This document shows positions 8,173-17,422 of a stretch of 64,000 nt of DNA, in pieces. Source of the stretch: Nemesobacter sp965204665 (GTDB lineage Bacteria > Desulfobacterota_D > UBA1144 > Nemesobacterales > Nemesobacteraceae); contig OZ242002.1 of NCBI GenBank assembly GCA_965204665.1, positions 310,001 to 374,000 on the forward strand, given 5' to 3'. Position 1 is the stretch's first letter, and every line of letters begins with the position of its first letter. The notes beneath the pieces were generated by a model. That model was not told where the DNA came from. It worked only from the letters and a program-made list of their open reading frames with translations, and searched no databases. The position numbers and the translations under genes were made by a program.

Positions 8173-9561
8173 ATGAGAAAAAATCTGATTCTATTCCTTG
8201 CAGTAGCAATTACGCTATTTCCCTCCGTATCCCATGCGGAGATAAATGAGAGAGAAATTCTTTCCTTTATCTCGAACCACATAAAGAAAAAACAGCAGAT
8301 CGGTATCATGGTCCGCTCTGCCGGTACCGGTAAAACTCTTTTTCGCTACAACAGCCAAAAAATGTTCATTCCGGCATCCAACAACAAGATATTGTCATCC
8401 TCGGCGGCGCTTGCGCTTTTGGGAAAAGATTTCCGTTTCAGAACTGAATTCTACCTCGGTGGCGGCATACACTCGGGCGTAGGATACGGGAGTTTTTACG
8501 TCAAAGCATACGGGGACCCCACGGTTGATCTTGAAGCAATGGGTAAAATCGCAAGGGAGATAAAAGCACTCGGAATAACTGAGATAAATGGCGGCATTTC
8601 AATTGACGCTTCCTATTTTGACGACAACTATTACGGCCCGGGATGGGAAGATGACTGGATAGGAAAATCATATTGTCCCCCTATAACCGCAGTGTCTTTT
8701 AACTACAATGTAGTAAAACTGAGAGTTTCCGCATCAGCGGTGCAGGGACTCCCCGCGAGGATAACAACAGACCCGGCCCCGTTTCCTTTTCGGATAAATA
8801 ATATGGTCTCTACATCCACTAAGAAATCAGGAGTGTCCGCGAAATTTGATGATGAGAGACATATTCGACTTTCGGGGTTTGTTCACCCGAACAGAAAGGC
8901 CGAGACTCTGGAGATTTCGGTCCCGGACCCGTTGTTTTATTTCGGAGTTATAATGAAAAATGTTTTCGCAGAAAATGGGATCAAGATCAAGGGGGACATA
9001 AAAAGAGAAAGAGTTCCTAAGTGGGCAGGCATCATATTCACCCACTATTCCGAACCGCTGGAAACTATCCTTGAGGAATATAACAAGGAAAGTATAAACA
9101 TAATCGGCGACAGTATAGTAAAGATACTTGGGGCAGAGTTTATGGGTACTCCGGGGACGTGGGAAAACGGCTCCTATGTAATGAAGAATCATTTGAGAAG
9201 AATCGGAATCAGCGAAGACACTTCAGTGGTGGACGGTTCCGGTCTTTCAAACCTGAACAGGGTATCCGCCGAAGACCTCACCTTAGTACTTGAAAACATC
9301 TATAGAAATCGGGACATCTCCTCTGAATTCATCTCGTCTCTTCCCGTGGCGGGGGTTGACGGAACGCTAAAAAAAAGATTCCTGAAACTCAGAAATAAAA
9401 TATCCGCTAAAACCGGCTATCTAGATGGAGTTAGATCTCTTTCCGGATACGCCTACGGCAGAGGCGGTAAGGTCTATATATTCTCCATCATAGCAAATGG
9501 CGGCTCGGCATCCACGACAAAAAAACTTCAGGAACTTATTCTGCGGGAACTCGTGTACTGA
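8173..9561 (+). CDS. dacB: D-alanyl-D-alanine carboxypeptidase/endopeptidase (PBP4 type, S13)
   Basis: This periplasmic enzyme trims or cuts peptidoglycan peptide cross-links. A cleavable signal peptide ends near residue 22 (SVSHA). The penicillin-binding motifs are SxxK as PASNNK (Ser69-Lys72), the SxN-type box in DGSGLSNLNR, and KTG in ISAKTGYLDG near the C-terminus. Its 462 residues match the family. It follows polA by 18 bp and its 3' end overlaps convergent rsmA by 26 bp. Confidence 0.9.
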   Translation: MRKNLILFLAVAITLFPSVSHAEINEREILSFISNHIKKKQQIGIMVRSAGTGKTLFRYNSQKMFIPASNNKILSSSAALALLGKDFRFRTEFYLGGGIHSGVGYGSFYVKAYGDPTVDLEAMGKIAREIKALGITEINGGISIDASYFDDNYYGPGWEDDWIGKSYCPPITAVSFNYNVVKLRVSASAVQGLPARITTDPAPFPFRINNMVSTSTKKSGVSAKFDDERHIRLSGFVHPNRKAETLEISVPDPLFYFGVIMKNVFAENGIKIKGDIKRERVPKWAGIIFTHYSEPLETILEEYNKESINIIGDSIVKILGAEFMGTPGTWENGSYVMKNHLRRIGISEDTSVVDGSGLSNLNRVSAEDLTLVLENIYRNRDISSEFISSLPVAGVDGTLKKRFLKLRNKISAKTGYLDGVRSLSGYAYGRGGKVYIFSIIANGGSASTTKKLQELILRELVY

Positions 9562-10372
9562 TTATCCCGTAGAAACTCTCTGAAAGTCTCACGAACTCCT
9601 CTACAGTAAGAGACTCTGCCCTCCTGAGACGGTCTATCTCCGAGTCCTCAAGCGCGCGCTCAGTCACATCTTTCCCGAAAAAACCACCAAGTGAATTTCT
9701 CAATGTCTTTCTGCGCGATGAAAACGCCTGCCTTACAACAGTTCTCAAAGTTTCTTCACAATTAGGTGCAAACAGGTCTTCCGGCAGAGGCTCAAGCGTA
9801 ACCAACGCCGAATCCACTTCGGGAGCAGGGAAAAACAGTCGACGAGAAACACTGAAGCGCAGTTTTACGGCAAAGCAACTCTGAAGAATTACAGACAGTG
9901 ACCCGTAGGTTCTGCATCCTCTGGGGGAAGATATTCTCTGCGCCACCTCTTTTTGCAACATTACTGCTATTTTCGAAAAAAGTCTCCTCTCTTCAAATAT
10001 TTTCAGTAATACGGGGGTGGAAATGTTGTAGGGAAGATTCGAAACTAATTTCATTGTGTCTCCAGAAAAAAACCTCTCAAAACGAGTCTGAAGAACATCC
10101 TCATAAAGAATTGATACATTTTTAGAATCTCTGAATTTTTCATCAAGAAAGAACCGAAACCTTTTGTCTTTCTCAATTCCTACAACCGTTGCAACACGGT
10201 TCGCAATATGCGCAGTCAGGCTTCCCTTTCCCGGTCCGATCTCAATTACTTTGTCCTGTCTGTAAAGTTCCGCCACATCGCAGATTTTACGGAGAATATT
10301 CCCGTCTTTCAGAAAATTCTGCCCTAGTCTCTTTCTCCGGTAAAACATTTCTTCCCGCTTAGGTCCATCCAT
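9536..10372 (-). CDS. rsmA: 16S rRNA (adenine1518/1519-N6) dimethyltransferase
   Basis: RsmA/KsgA dimethylates two adjacent adenines in the 3' terminal hairpin of 16S rRNA during late 30S assembly. The 278-residue product has the N-terminal KRLGQNFLKD signature, SAM motif I IEIGPGKGSLT, the catalytic NLPYN motif (VSNLPYNISTP) and the C-terminal RNA-binding domain with AFSSRRKTLRNSL. The start may be ATG 10372 or the internal ATG nine codons later, just before the RRKRLGQNF block. It is separated from the upstream ftsB-like gene by 262 bp and probably has its own promoter. Confidence 0.93.
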   Translation of the reverse strand: MDGPKREEMFYRRKRLGQNFLKDGNILRKICDVAELYRQDKVIEIGPGKGSLTAHIANRVATVVGIEKDKRFRFFLDEKFRDSKNVSILYEDVLQTRFERFFSGDTMKLVSNLPYNISTPVLLKIFEERRLFSKIAVMLQKEVAQRISSPRGCRTYGSLSVILQSCFAVKLRFSVSRRLFFPAPEVDSALVTLEPLPEDLFAPNCEETLRTVVRQAFSSRRKTLRNSLGGFFGKDVTERALEDSEIDRLRRAESLTVEEFVRLSESFYGIISTRVPAE

Positions 10373-10634
10373 TTTTCATACCCCGACCTCCGGATACAGA
10401 AAACCGTACAATTTCTTTTTAACTTGATGTCTATTAGATCTTTCTCCAAACTCCTAATTGCTTGAGAATTCCCTATTAAGTATTTGACAACCTGAAGAGC
10501 TTTCTATAGATGGAAAACTGATCGGGAGAGCAAGTTAAAAAGTTTAAGTTGCTGTTTTGCGGAAGTTTTTGCGTTTCGGCCTACTGAGAAACTACATGGA
10601 ATTCAGACAAGAACAGTGAATCAGTTCCACGGCA

Positions 10635-10910
10635 TTATTCTTCGTTGAATCTGAATATTTTCTCCCTGTCTTTTATCATTCCGAAATCTTTTCTAAGTAT
10701 TTTCTCAAGATATTCCCTGTCATTTTTTACGGCATCTATCTCCCACCTGTAAGCCTCGTTCTGCCTTTTGAGTTCCTGTATTTCTTTCTCTATTTTTCTG
10801 TTTTCGTTCTTCAGCAGGGAGAGTTCGGATATCTCGTGGAAAAATAGTACAGAAATAAAAAGGATAATTGTCGCAGCAATCGCAATCTTGATGAATCTCC
10901 GAGGACTCAT
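10635..10910 (-). CDS. FtsB/DivIC-type septum formation initiator
   Basis: The 91-residue protein starts at ATG 10910 with an AAAGGAT-like ribosome binding site; the open frame extends upstream to 11048, but that part lies inside the neighbouring gene. It has a short cytoplasmic tail, one membrane helix (about residues 7-24) and a coiled coil (NENRKIEKEIQELKRQNE), followed by EYLEKILRKDFGMIKDREKI. This is the standard FtsB/DivIC architecture, a bitopic divisome protein that partners FtsL and FtsQ. It lies 7 bp after the hydrolase gene. Confidence 0.8.
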   Translation of the reverse strand: MSPRRFIKIAIAATIILFISVLFFHEISELSLLKNENRKIEKEIQELKRQNEAYRWEIDAVKNDREYLEKILRKDFGMIKDREKIFRFNEE

Positions 10911-10917
10911 ATCCTTT

Positions 10918-11556
10918 CTAGACAACAGTTCCGAGAATAAAAGGGTTGGACTTCTTTTCGATTCCCACCGTGGTGCCGGGACCGTGGCCAGGATGAATTT
11001 CATAATGTTCCGGATACCTGAGTACCTGAGAGCGAATTGCCCCCACAAGTTCTTTCATGCTGGTTCCACCAGTGAGATCCACCCTTCCGACGCTTCCGGC
11101 AAAAACAGTATCTCCTGCTAATATGGTTTCCCCGAAAACAAGGCATATATGTCCCCATGTGTGACCTGGAACAAGCAGTATCTCACCCCTAAGATTTCCA
11201 ACCGAGACAGAGTCCCCTTCCTGGACATAACCGTCTACCTCGGGAACTTCAACGAAATCAAACCCCGGGAATCTCTGCTTAGCTTCGGGAAGCGCATCAA
11301 GCACACGCTGTTCCTTGCGGTGTATGTAGAAAGGTATATCGAAATGTCTTTTGAAAAATTCGACGCCGGCCACATGGTCAAGGTGCGCATGAGTGTTGAC
11401 TATCTTTTTCACTTCAACCCCGGATCTTTCAATCTCATCAGCTATTTCTCTTATCTGCTCTCCGGGGTCGACAAGCACCGCCTCCCCTGTTTCCTCATCC
11501 CCTATTATGTAGCAGTTTTCAACAAATACTCCACCCGGGATGCATTTAAGTATCAA
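10918..11556 (-). CDS. Metallo-beta-lactamase fold hydrolase (glyoxalase II-like)
   Basis: The 212-residue protein has the zinc-binding HxHxDH motif (NTHAHLDHVAG), later histidines in LVPGHTWGH and HPGHGPGTT, and the conserved Asp in ILAGDTVF. This is the glyoxalase II/YcbL subgroup, which hydrolyses thioesters such as S-lactoylglutathione, although exact substrate cannot be told. The start appears to be TTG at 11556. It overlaps a possible small upstream frame and precedes the ftsB-like gene by 7 bp, so the two are probably one transcript. Confidence 0.85.
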   Translation of the reverse strand: MILKCIPGGVFVENCYIIGDEETGEAVLVDPGEQIREIADEIERSGVEVKKIVNTHAHLDHVAGVEFFKRHFDIPFYIHRKEQRVLDALPEAKQRFPGFDFVEVPEVDGYVQEGDSVSVGNLRGEILLVPGHTWGHICLVFGETILAGDTVFAGSVGRVDLTGGTSMKELVGAIRSQVLRYPEHYEIHPGHGPGTTVGIEKKSNPFILGTVV

Positions 11557-11722
11557 TCTTAAACTCCTCTAAGATCTTTTTATCTCGCGTTTCCATCCTT
11601 AAGATCCTCCATACCCTCTGAGATGGAGTTTTCCGGCAATGCGCACAGTTAACGCCCTGAAGCACACTCCCTGCACCCTCCTTTACAAGAATAACCGTCC
11701 TCTGTTCCACTTTACCTTCCAC
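11546..11722 (-). CDS. Possible small protein upstream of the hydrolase
   Basis: A 58-codon minus-strand frame with a GTG start (11722) ends at a TAA overlapping the first codons of the hydrolase gene. The predicted product is charged and contains a CAHC pair (GVNCAHCRKTPSQ) and a Lys/Glu-rich tail. I do not recognise the family. The overlap suggests translational coupling, but no strong ribosome binding site is visible, so it may be chance. Confidence 0.3.
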   Translation of the reverse strand: MEGKVEQRTVILVKEGAGSVLQGVNCAHCRKTPSQRVWRILRMETRDKKILEEFKIDT

Positions 11723-11806
11723 GAACCAAATTACCGAAAGGCCGTACGAGTGTCAATTAAAACGGGTATTGAGGCAGTTGAAACTGCTTCGGGCGAAAAA
11801 AAGCAT

Positions 11807-11833
11807 TTGACTTAAATAGGGGGGGGGTAGAAT
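11807..11833 (+). promoter_or_regulatory. Putative phase-variable promoter of lipoprotein 2 (G9 spacer)
   Basis: TTGACT (11807-11812) and TAGAAT (11828-11833) are separated by 15 nt ending in nine G (11819-11827). Spacer length, G count and the TAG/TAGAAT flanks match the promoters at 1842 and 47082, though surrounding sequence differs. The ATG at 11879 is preceded by AAGGAGGG. Confidence 0.75.
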
Positions 11834-11878
11834 TGGATTTGTATTGTCGTAGATACATATCTTAAGGAGGGTTGTGTT

Positions 11879-13183
11879 ATGAAGTTACGTAATTTCTTAG
11901 TTTTGTTGTTTCTGCTCGGCGGAGCGGTTTTCTTTGCTGCCTGTGAAGGGGATATGGGTCCGGCAGGGAAAGACGGAGCGAAAGGAGATAAGGGAGACCC
12001 GGGAGTGGCGGGACCGAAAGGAGATAAGGGAGACCCGGGGTCGACGGGACTGCAGGGAGATCCCGGAAAATCCTTCGGTGACCCCAGATGCGACGTGAGC
12101 AACGGTATAAATGTGGGGACAGGTGTTTCTACTGTCACGGGGTCTGCAGATGACGATGTCATATGCGGAAATCAGTATAAAAACACAATTAATGCCGGAG
12201 CCGGCGATGACACTGTTTACGCCGGTGCCGGAAACGACACGATATCCGGCGGCACCGGCACGGATACGATATACGGTGAAGACGGAGATGACAAAGTCGA
12301 TGCTCAGGTTGGAGGCAGCATAGGCACGGAAACTACCGACGACGTCATCTATGGCGGAGACGGCACTGATACACTCTGGGGCAACGCCGGCGCCAATACC
12401 ATCCATGGCGGAGACGGCACTGATTACATCCGGGGAGTAGCCGGCGATGATACGATCAACGGCGGTGCGGGAAGAGACGCAATCGATGGAGGTGCCGGCA
12501 ATGATACGCTCAACGGTGGAGATGAAGCTGATATTTTCTATCTCGCTGGACCAGGCAACGACAGTTTTAACGGCGGCGCCCCGACAGGGACTGTTCTAAG
12601 TAATAATCGTCTAGCTGATACTGTGACTATCGATTCCGTGCCTGATGGTTCAGCAAATATTGCAACAACAACAAAGGGGTTGAAGGGTAATCAATTCTTC
12701 TTCCAACCAGTGAGCGTGGGTTCAACCTTTGATCTTTCCAAGGGGACTTTTGACGGTAGTACTCATGGTTGGGGAATAACTACATTTACAGGTATTGAGA
12801 ATGTTTACGGCAACAACAGCAATGAGACCCTTCTCGGAGACGCTCTGGGAAATTATTTTCTCGGTCACGGTGGAAACGATACGTTTAATGGAAGAGGAGG
12901 AAAAGACCAATTCAGTGGAGGCGGTGGTGCCGACATCTTTATCATTGAACACGAGCACAGAAATGAGAAGGATGTGATTACGGACTTTACCGCAGCACAG
13001 AATGATAAGATCCGATTCAAGGGTTTTCCCGCAGGAGTGAAAACGTTCGGCGGTCAAGGCACCAAGAATATTTCCGTTATCGTAGGCGGAAGCACTACTT
13101 TTGATGATGTTGTTGAGGTACAGTCATCCCAAGTAGCAGACTCAATTCGCACTACATCGACCCTACGGGAATTCGTGGACTGA
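11879..13183 (+). CDS. Collagen-like, RTX-type calcium-binding lipoprotein 2
   Basis: This is a 434-residue paralogue of lipoproteins 1 and 3. It has the same type II signal peptide and lipobox (FFAAC, Cys22), fourteen Gly-X-Y triplets (residues 24-65), the DPRCDVSNGI/DDVICGN two-cysteine module, and about ten RTX nonapeptides (GGAGNDTLNGGDEAD type). A less repetitive middle containing STFDLSKGTFDG follows, and then a C-terminal block (EKDVITDFTAAQNDKIRF). Long stretches, notably about 12280-12470 and 13030-13150, are nearly identical in DNA to lipoprotein 3, while the middle differs. This indicates recombination between the copies. It is monocistronic, and its 3' side is occupied by a decayed IS1380 transposase. 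Confidence 0.85.
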   Translation: MKLRNFLVLLFLLGGAVFFAACEGDMGPAGKDGAKGDKGDPGVAGPKGDKGDPGSTGLQGDPGKSFGDPRCDVSNGINVGTGVSTVTGSADDDVICGNQYKNTINAGAGDDTVYAGAGNDTISGGTGTDTIYGEDGDDKVDAQVGGSIGTETTDDVIYGGDGTDTLWGNAGANTIHGGDGTDYIRGVAGDDTINGGAGRDAIDGGAGNDTLNGGDEADIFYLAGPGNDSFNGGAPTGTVLSNNRLADTVTIDSVPDGSANIATTTKGLKGNQFFFQPVSVGSTFDLSKGTFDGSTHGWGITTFTGIENVYGNNSNETLLGDALGNYFLGHGGNDTFNGRGGKDQFSGGGGADIFIIEHEHRNEKDVITDFTAAQNDKIRFKGFPAGVKTFGGQGTKNISVIVGGSTTFDDVVEVQSSQVADSIRTTSTLREFVD

Positions 13184-13399
13184 GTTAAATCGGTTCCGCT
13201 GAATTTGTTTCTCTATAGGGAACAACTTCTATTCAGTGGTTCGTAAAGACATGTAGTCATGATGATTAGACCTGTATGTCTCAGGGTGCGGAGTTATGCT
13301 GAAGACGGTGAAAAACATTTCAACCAGCGTCCGGGTCCCATGGTGGAAAAACCTCTGCAGAAATCACGGAGGTGCTGTACGGCGAGAGGGGCGGCGTCA

Positions 13400-13884
13400 C
13401 GACGGTTTAGCGAGTTGCGTTGCCGGACGCTTGACAGTTGGAGTCGGAAACGGCTGTGGTGTGCAAGGCGGAATGGCTGCCCGGCAGGCGCGGGAAGAAC
13501 TCTCGTTTCGTGGTGACTAACTTGGACTGCAGGTATGCGGGGGCGCAGAAATCGTACGAGGATATTTACTGTGCTTGAGGGAAAATGGAGAATCACATCA
13601 AATGGAAGCAGTTGGATTTGTTGGGCGGCAGGACATCGTCTTCGGAGATACGTACCAACCGGTTACGGGTATATTTCTCGGCTTTTGCAAGCGTGGTGGT
13701 GAATATTCTGCGTCTGTTCGGGCTCAAACACACGGAGTTAGCGGGGGCGAGTTATGGAAGGGTCAGGTCTGAGTTACTCAAGATTGCCCGGCGTATGACG
13801 GTGAGCGTACGAAGAATACGGATAGTTTTTTCCTCACAGTCCATCCTATGCAGGATTTGTATGCCCGAGCGCTTGATGCGCTGA
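13400..13884 (+). pseudogene. IS1380-family transposase, decayed C-terminal part
   Basis: Two frames together resemble the C-terminal half of an IS1380 transposase. The first has SRRFSELRCRTLDSWSRKR. After a frameshift near 13497 the second has RFVVTNLD, YEDIYCA, an in-frame stop, then GKMENHIKWKQLDLLGGRTS and SELLKIARRMTVSVRRI. The order and spacing match the family, including the conserved ENxIK region. The N-terminal half is missing and no terminal repeat is evident. It is a relic next to lipoprotein 2. Confidence 0.7.
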
Positions 13885-14191
13885 AAAAGACAAAGACCTG
13901 CTACGTTTGATCCTGAAGACAGGAGAATCGGGGGTTTGATTGCAGGTCGTCCGAATTTTCTTTCAGCCCCTTCGCGCAGTGCCGAAAACGATTTTTTCCT
14001 GCCTGTTGAGTGTCTCTGCATGGAGCAGAAGGTGTGTTCGACAGGTATCCGGGAAACCTACTTATGCTCTCAACAACATCCAAATCACGCCCGAGCTTCA
14101 ACTTGGTGAGATATGTAGGATAGAGATCCGCCGTTTGGTGAATTTCTCCCGTTCGTTGACAGTAAAAATGGCAAAATGTATTTTTTAACCG
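13885..14191. other. Intergenic region between the IS1380 relic and thrC
   Basis: No gene is supported. The short phrase CTTCAACTTGGTGAGATATG near 14097 has near matches at 1710, 39373 and 60018 (see findings). The region may still hold IS1380 end sequence and must contain the thrC promoter. Confidence 0.4.
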
Positions 14192-15532
14192 ATGAGTAAA
14201 GAGTACGGCGTCCACTTCAGATGCATAAACCAAGACTGCGCGGAGACTTATTCCATTGAGGAAATTGTCTACAGATGCCGTAAGTGCAACAACCTACTTG
14301 ATGTTCAGCACGATATGGAGACTCTTGCGGGCAGAACTCCCTGTGAGTGGAAACAGCTTTTTGACAACAGATACAGAAAACAGGCTTGGCCTTACGGAAG
14401 CGGTGTGTGGGGGAAAAAAGAGTGGGTGCTTCCCTCCGTTGAAGATGCAAACATAGTTTCGATGTACGAAGGCAGTACGAATCTGTTCTGGGCTGAGAGG
14501 TTCGGAAGACAGTTAGGTGTTGAAGACATCTGGATAAAGATGTGCGGAAACAGCCATACGGGCTCTTTCAAGGACTTGGGAATGACTGTGCTGGTATCGG
14601 CCGTAAAGCAGATGATAAGCGACAATATAAGCATCCCCGCAGTTGCCTGCGCATCGACAGGAGACACATCGGCCGCTCTTGCGGCTTACTGCGCCGCAGC
14701 GGATATTCCCTCGATAGTTTTTCTCCCTAAGGACAAGGTTTCAATAGCCCAGTTGATTCAGCCTATATCAAACGGTGCTCTGGTTCTTTCGCTGGATACC
14801 GATTTTGACGGATGCATGGAGATGGTGCAGAGAATAACCGGTGAACACAACATCTATCTGGCAAATTCCATAAACTCCCTCCGCATAGAAGGACAGAAGA
14901 CCATAAGCATAGAACTTTGCCAGCAGTTCGGCTGGGAAGTGCCGGACTGGGTGATAATCCCAGGAGGCAACCTCGGTAACGTTTCCGCTCTGGGAAAGGG
15001 GTTTCTGATGATGTACGAACTTGGACTCATAGACAGACTCCCGAGAATAGCGTGCGCTCAAGCAAAAAACGCGAATCCGCTTTACCTGAGTTATCTAAAA
15101 GGTTTTGAGGAATTCACTCCAGTAAGGGCTAAGAAAACCCTTGCAAACGCTATACAGATCGGAAATCCGGTAAGTTTCGGAAAAGCGGTATCAATCCTCA
15201 AGCGCTTCAACGGAATCGTGGAACAGGCATCAGAGGACGAACTCTCTCACGCTTCGGCAATGGCGGACAGAACAGGCACGTTTAACTGCCCACACACAGG
15301 AGTCGCCCTCGCGGTGTTTCTGAAACTCTTGAGAAAAAAGATCATTTCCCCTAAAGAAAAAATAGTAGTGCTCTCAACAGCTCACGGATTAAAATTCGTG
15401 GAATTCAAAGTCGGCTATCACAGATCAAATCTAGAAGGGGTGTCCGCACAGTTTACAAACGTGCCTGTAGAACTTCCAAACGACTATAAGGCGGTAAGAG
15501 ACGCTATAGAGAAGAGAATACCTATACAGTAA
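14192..15532 (+). CDS. thrC: Threonine synthase
   Basis: ThrC converts O-phosphohomoserine to threonine with pyridoxal phosphate. The 446-residue protein starts at ATG 14192. It has an N-terminal zinc-ribbon-like segment (CINQDC and CRKCNN), the cofactor lysine in HTGSFKDLGM, the ACASTGDTSAAL phosphate-binding region and IIPGGNLGNVSALGKG. This is the tryptophan-synthase-beta-like fold type II class. The partner gene hom is 46 kb away (60089), so the threonine pathway genes are dispersed here. Confidence 0.93.
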   Translation: MSKEYGVHFRCINQDCAETYSIEEIVYRCRKCNNLLDVQHDMETLAGRTPCEWKQLFDNRYRKQAWPYGSGVWGKKEWVLPSVEDANIVSMYEGSTNLFWAERFGRQLGVEDIWIKMCGNSHTGSFKDLGMTVLVSAVKQMISDNISIPAVACASTGDTSAALAAYCAAADIPSIVFLPKDKVSIAQLIQPISNGALVLSLDTDFDGCMEMVQRITGEHNIYLANSINSLRIEGQKTISIELCQQFGWEVPDWVIIPGGNLGNVSALGKGFLMMYELGLIDRLPRIACAQAKNANPLYLSYLKGFEEFTPVRAKKTLANAIQIGNPVSFGKAVSILKRFNGIVEQASEDELSHASAMADRTGTFNCPHTGVALAVFLKLLRKKIISPKEKIVVLSTAHGLKFVEFKVGYHRSNLEGVSAQFTNVPVELPNDYKAVRDAIEKRIPIQ

Positions 15533-15552
15533 GCAGCAGGAAAAAGCGCCTT

Positions 15553-16980
15553 TTATATATTTCCTGAAATTGATTTCTCATAGTCCGTCAGGGAATTTCC
15601 ATGTTGCCGTTGCCGTCGGAATTTTACCCATTCCCAAACAAGCAGCATCCATACGGGAACAAACTCCACCCACACGACAACATGCGCGAACATGCCGTGC
15701 TTTCCCTCAGGGAACCAGTACTGAAGGTAATAAAGAGGCAGTAGAGCGGTAAACAGTAAAAACCCCGGGCTCCGAGCCATGCAGAGAAACGGAAGAATCC
15801 ATGTGTAATACCACGGAAACTGCGCCGGGCTCAGAAGAAACAACCCTCCTACTATGAGAAGAGTCTTCCTGTGAATACCGAGACCTCTACACATAAACAC
15901 AACGTAGAATTTCCAAGAAAATAAAATAAGCAGAATAAAAACTCTGGAATACGAATGCTCATGCCCCAGGTGTACATCAAGCGTTTGCAGAACCCACTTC
16001 CACCCTCCGACAACCAGACTAAAAAACAAACTGTTGTTATGCCAACTCTTTCCGTACGCCACAAGACCCGAAGAGGAATCGGTTTCCGCCGCTATCATAG
16101 GGGAAAATACAATTGCAAGAGTAAGAATGAAAAGAGAGACCGCCACGGCTCTTTCCCGTTTCTGTGTCAAAGTTTTTATAAACACTCCGAAGAGAAGCGC
16201 GGGCCAGAGCTTAACTCCTGCGGCAACAGAGAGCGCAAGCACCCAGAGTCTTTTGCTTCCGTAGATAAAAAGAAGCATAGCGCCGAGCGTGAACGGAAAA
16301 ACGATAACATCCATGTGAACAGAGTTGAATATTTCTTTTACCAAAAGTGGATTCCACCAATATATCATCGAACTCTGCAGAGGTAGACCCATTTTTTTCA
16401 GGCTCAGCAGAATAAGGGCAATGGTCGCAAGGTCAGACAGAAGCAACAAAGCTCTCCAAGCCTCAACATTCATAGGAGATATCCAGTAGGATACGGCAAA
16501 AAAAAGTTGCGCGACCGGCGGATAGATCGTTTTTATGTGCGGATGGTTTATTTTTTCAAGCGTCGCACCGTACTTCTGCCTAAGACCCTCAAATTCCTCA
16601 CTTGAAACCCCTTTCCTTATACTGCTAGGAGAATAACCGTACGGATTGACTCCATCTACCGCAACTGCTCCATCCCACATATAACGGTAGAAATCGTTTT
16701 CAAGAATTGGAGTCGAGTTTAGAAACACAACCCTAAAAGCCAGTCCGAAAACCAATATTAAAAGAAGCGAGCAACGGCTATTTTTCCAAGAAAGTCTCAC
16801 CGCTAGAAGATAAAAAACTCCCGCAGTTACTAGAATGGCTATGAAAAATAGAACGGCTTCTTTTTCGAATCCGTCTGAAGAGAGTTGTGTTGAAATCCCG
16901 GCAATAACAGCCAGAAGAACGAATATAGCGGTTCCACAAAGCAGGAGAAGCAGGTTCGTCTTGTTGATTTTTATTTTCAA
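15553..16980 (-). CDS. GT87/DUF2029-like polytopic glycosyltransferase
   Basis: This 475-residue integral membrane protein has about ten hydrophobic helices and a large extracytoplasmic loop after the first few. That loop carries the GT-C signature NDFYRYMWDGAVAVDGVNPYG and later IYPPVAQLFF, both typical of polyprenol-phosphate-mannose-dependent mannosyltransferases. It probably transfers a sugar from a lipid-linked donor on the periplasmic face; acceptor unknown. It is convergent with thrC (20 bp apart) and transcribed alone. Confidence 0.7.
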   Translation of the reverse strand: MKIKINKTNLLLLLCGTAIFVLLAVIAGISTQLSSDGFEKEAVLFFIAILVTAGVFYLLAVRLSWKNSRCSLLLILVFGLAFRVVFLNSTPILENDFYRYMWDGAVAVDGVNPYGYSPSSIRKGVSSEEFEGLRQKYGATLEKINHPHIKTIYPPVAQLFFAVSYWISPMNVEAWRALLLLSDLATIALILLSLKKMGLPLQSSMIYWWNPLLVKEIFNSVHMDVIVFPFTLGAMLLFIYGSKRLWVLALSVAAGVKLWPALLFGVFIKTLTQKRERAVAVSLFILTLAIVFSPMIAAETDSSSGLVAYGKSWHNNSLFFSLVVGGWKWVLQTLDVHLGHEHSYSRVFILLILFSWKFYVVFMCRGLGIHRKTLLIVGGLFLLSPAQFPWYYTWILPFLCMARSPGFLLFTALLPLYYLQYWFPEGKHGMFAHVVVWVEFVPVWMLLVWEWVKFRRQRQHGNSLTDYEKSISGNI

Positions 16981-17115
16981 CGGGTAGAATTACCGGGATT
17001 GAATTTTGTTGCAGTTCGAAATCCCGCAATACGGGGATAAGTTAAAGAAGGATTAAAACTAATTCTCAACAGCAAATCAATTCCGCTTGGAAGTTTCGCT
17101 CCGGCATAAGACTAG

Positions 17116-17319
17116 GTCGGGAAAGGAGGCAGAGTCGTGGTTGTAGAAGATATAATAACGACAGGCGGTTCCATGATAAAGGCGATTAATCTTGTCGAGT
17201 CCGCAGGAACCGTAGTCGAAGAGATGTTCTGCCCAATCCACCGCAAAAAAGAAACCGAAAAGACCTTTTCGAACAGATGTAGCGTCTTTTCCATACTCAG
17301 GGTTTCGGGACTTCTCTAA
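17116..17319 (+). pseudogene. pyrE 3' fragment
   Basis: This frame, bounded upstream by stops at about 17112, matches the last third of PyrE: the PRPP motif VVEDIITTGGSMIKAI, then CPIHRKKETEKTF and a final VFSILRVSGLL. These align with VMIEDVINTGGSVLKAV and IFKLSELL of the intact gene at 4165. The N-terminal two thirds are absent. Amino-acid identity is only moderate, so it is an old duplicate or a remnant of a displaced orthologue. Confidence 0.75.
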
Positions 17320-17422
17320 AAAAGTTCTTTCTGAAATCCTTTCATTTTTTCATGAAAACCAAGATGCCAACCAATCTTCACTCAACTGTCTTCGCAGATA
17401 ATTTGAATTGGGAGAAAATTTA

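Noticed and set aside
10484..10510. Plus-strand TTGACA with 15 nt and TATAGA, resembling the lipoprotein promoters
   Set aside because: There is no G tract and no plus-strand gene follows; neighbouring genes are all on the minus strand.
12180..12570. Regular short repeats that could suggest a CRISPR array or tandem repeat locus
   Set aside because: The period is 27 bp in frame and encodes RTX nonapeptides; there are no conserved repeat/spacer boundaries.
13294..13596. Minus-strand open frame across the IS1380 relic
   Set aside because: The plus strand carries recognisable transposase motifs; the minus frame is a shadow.
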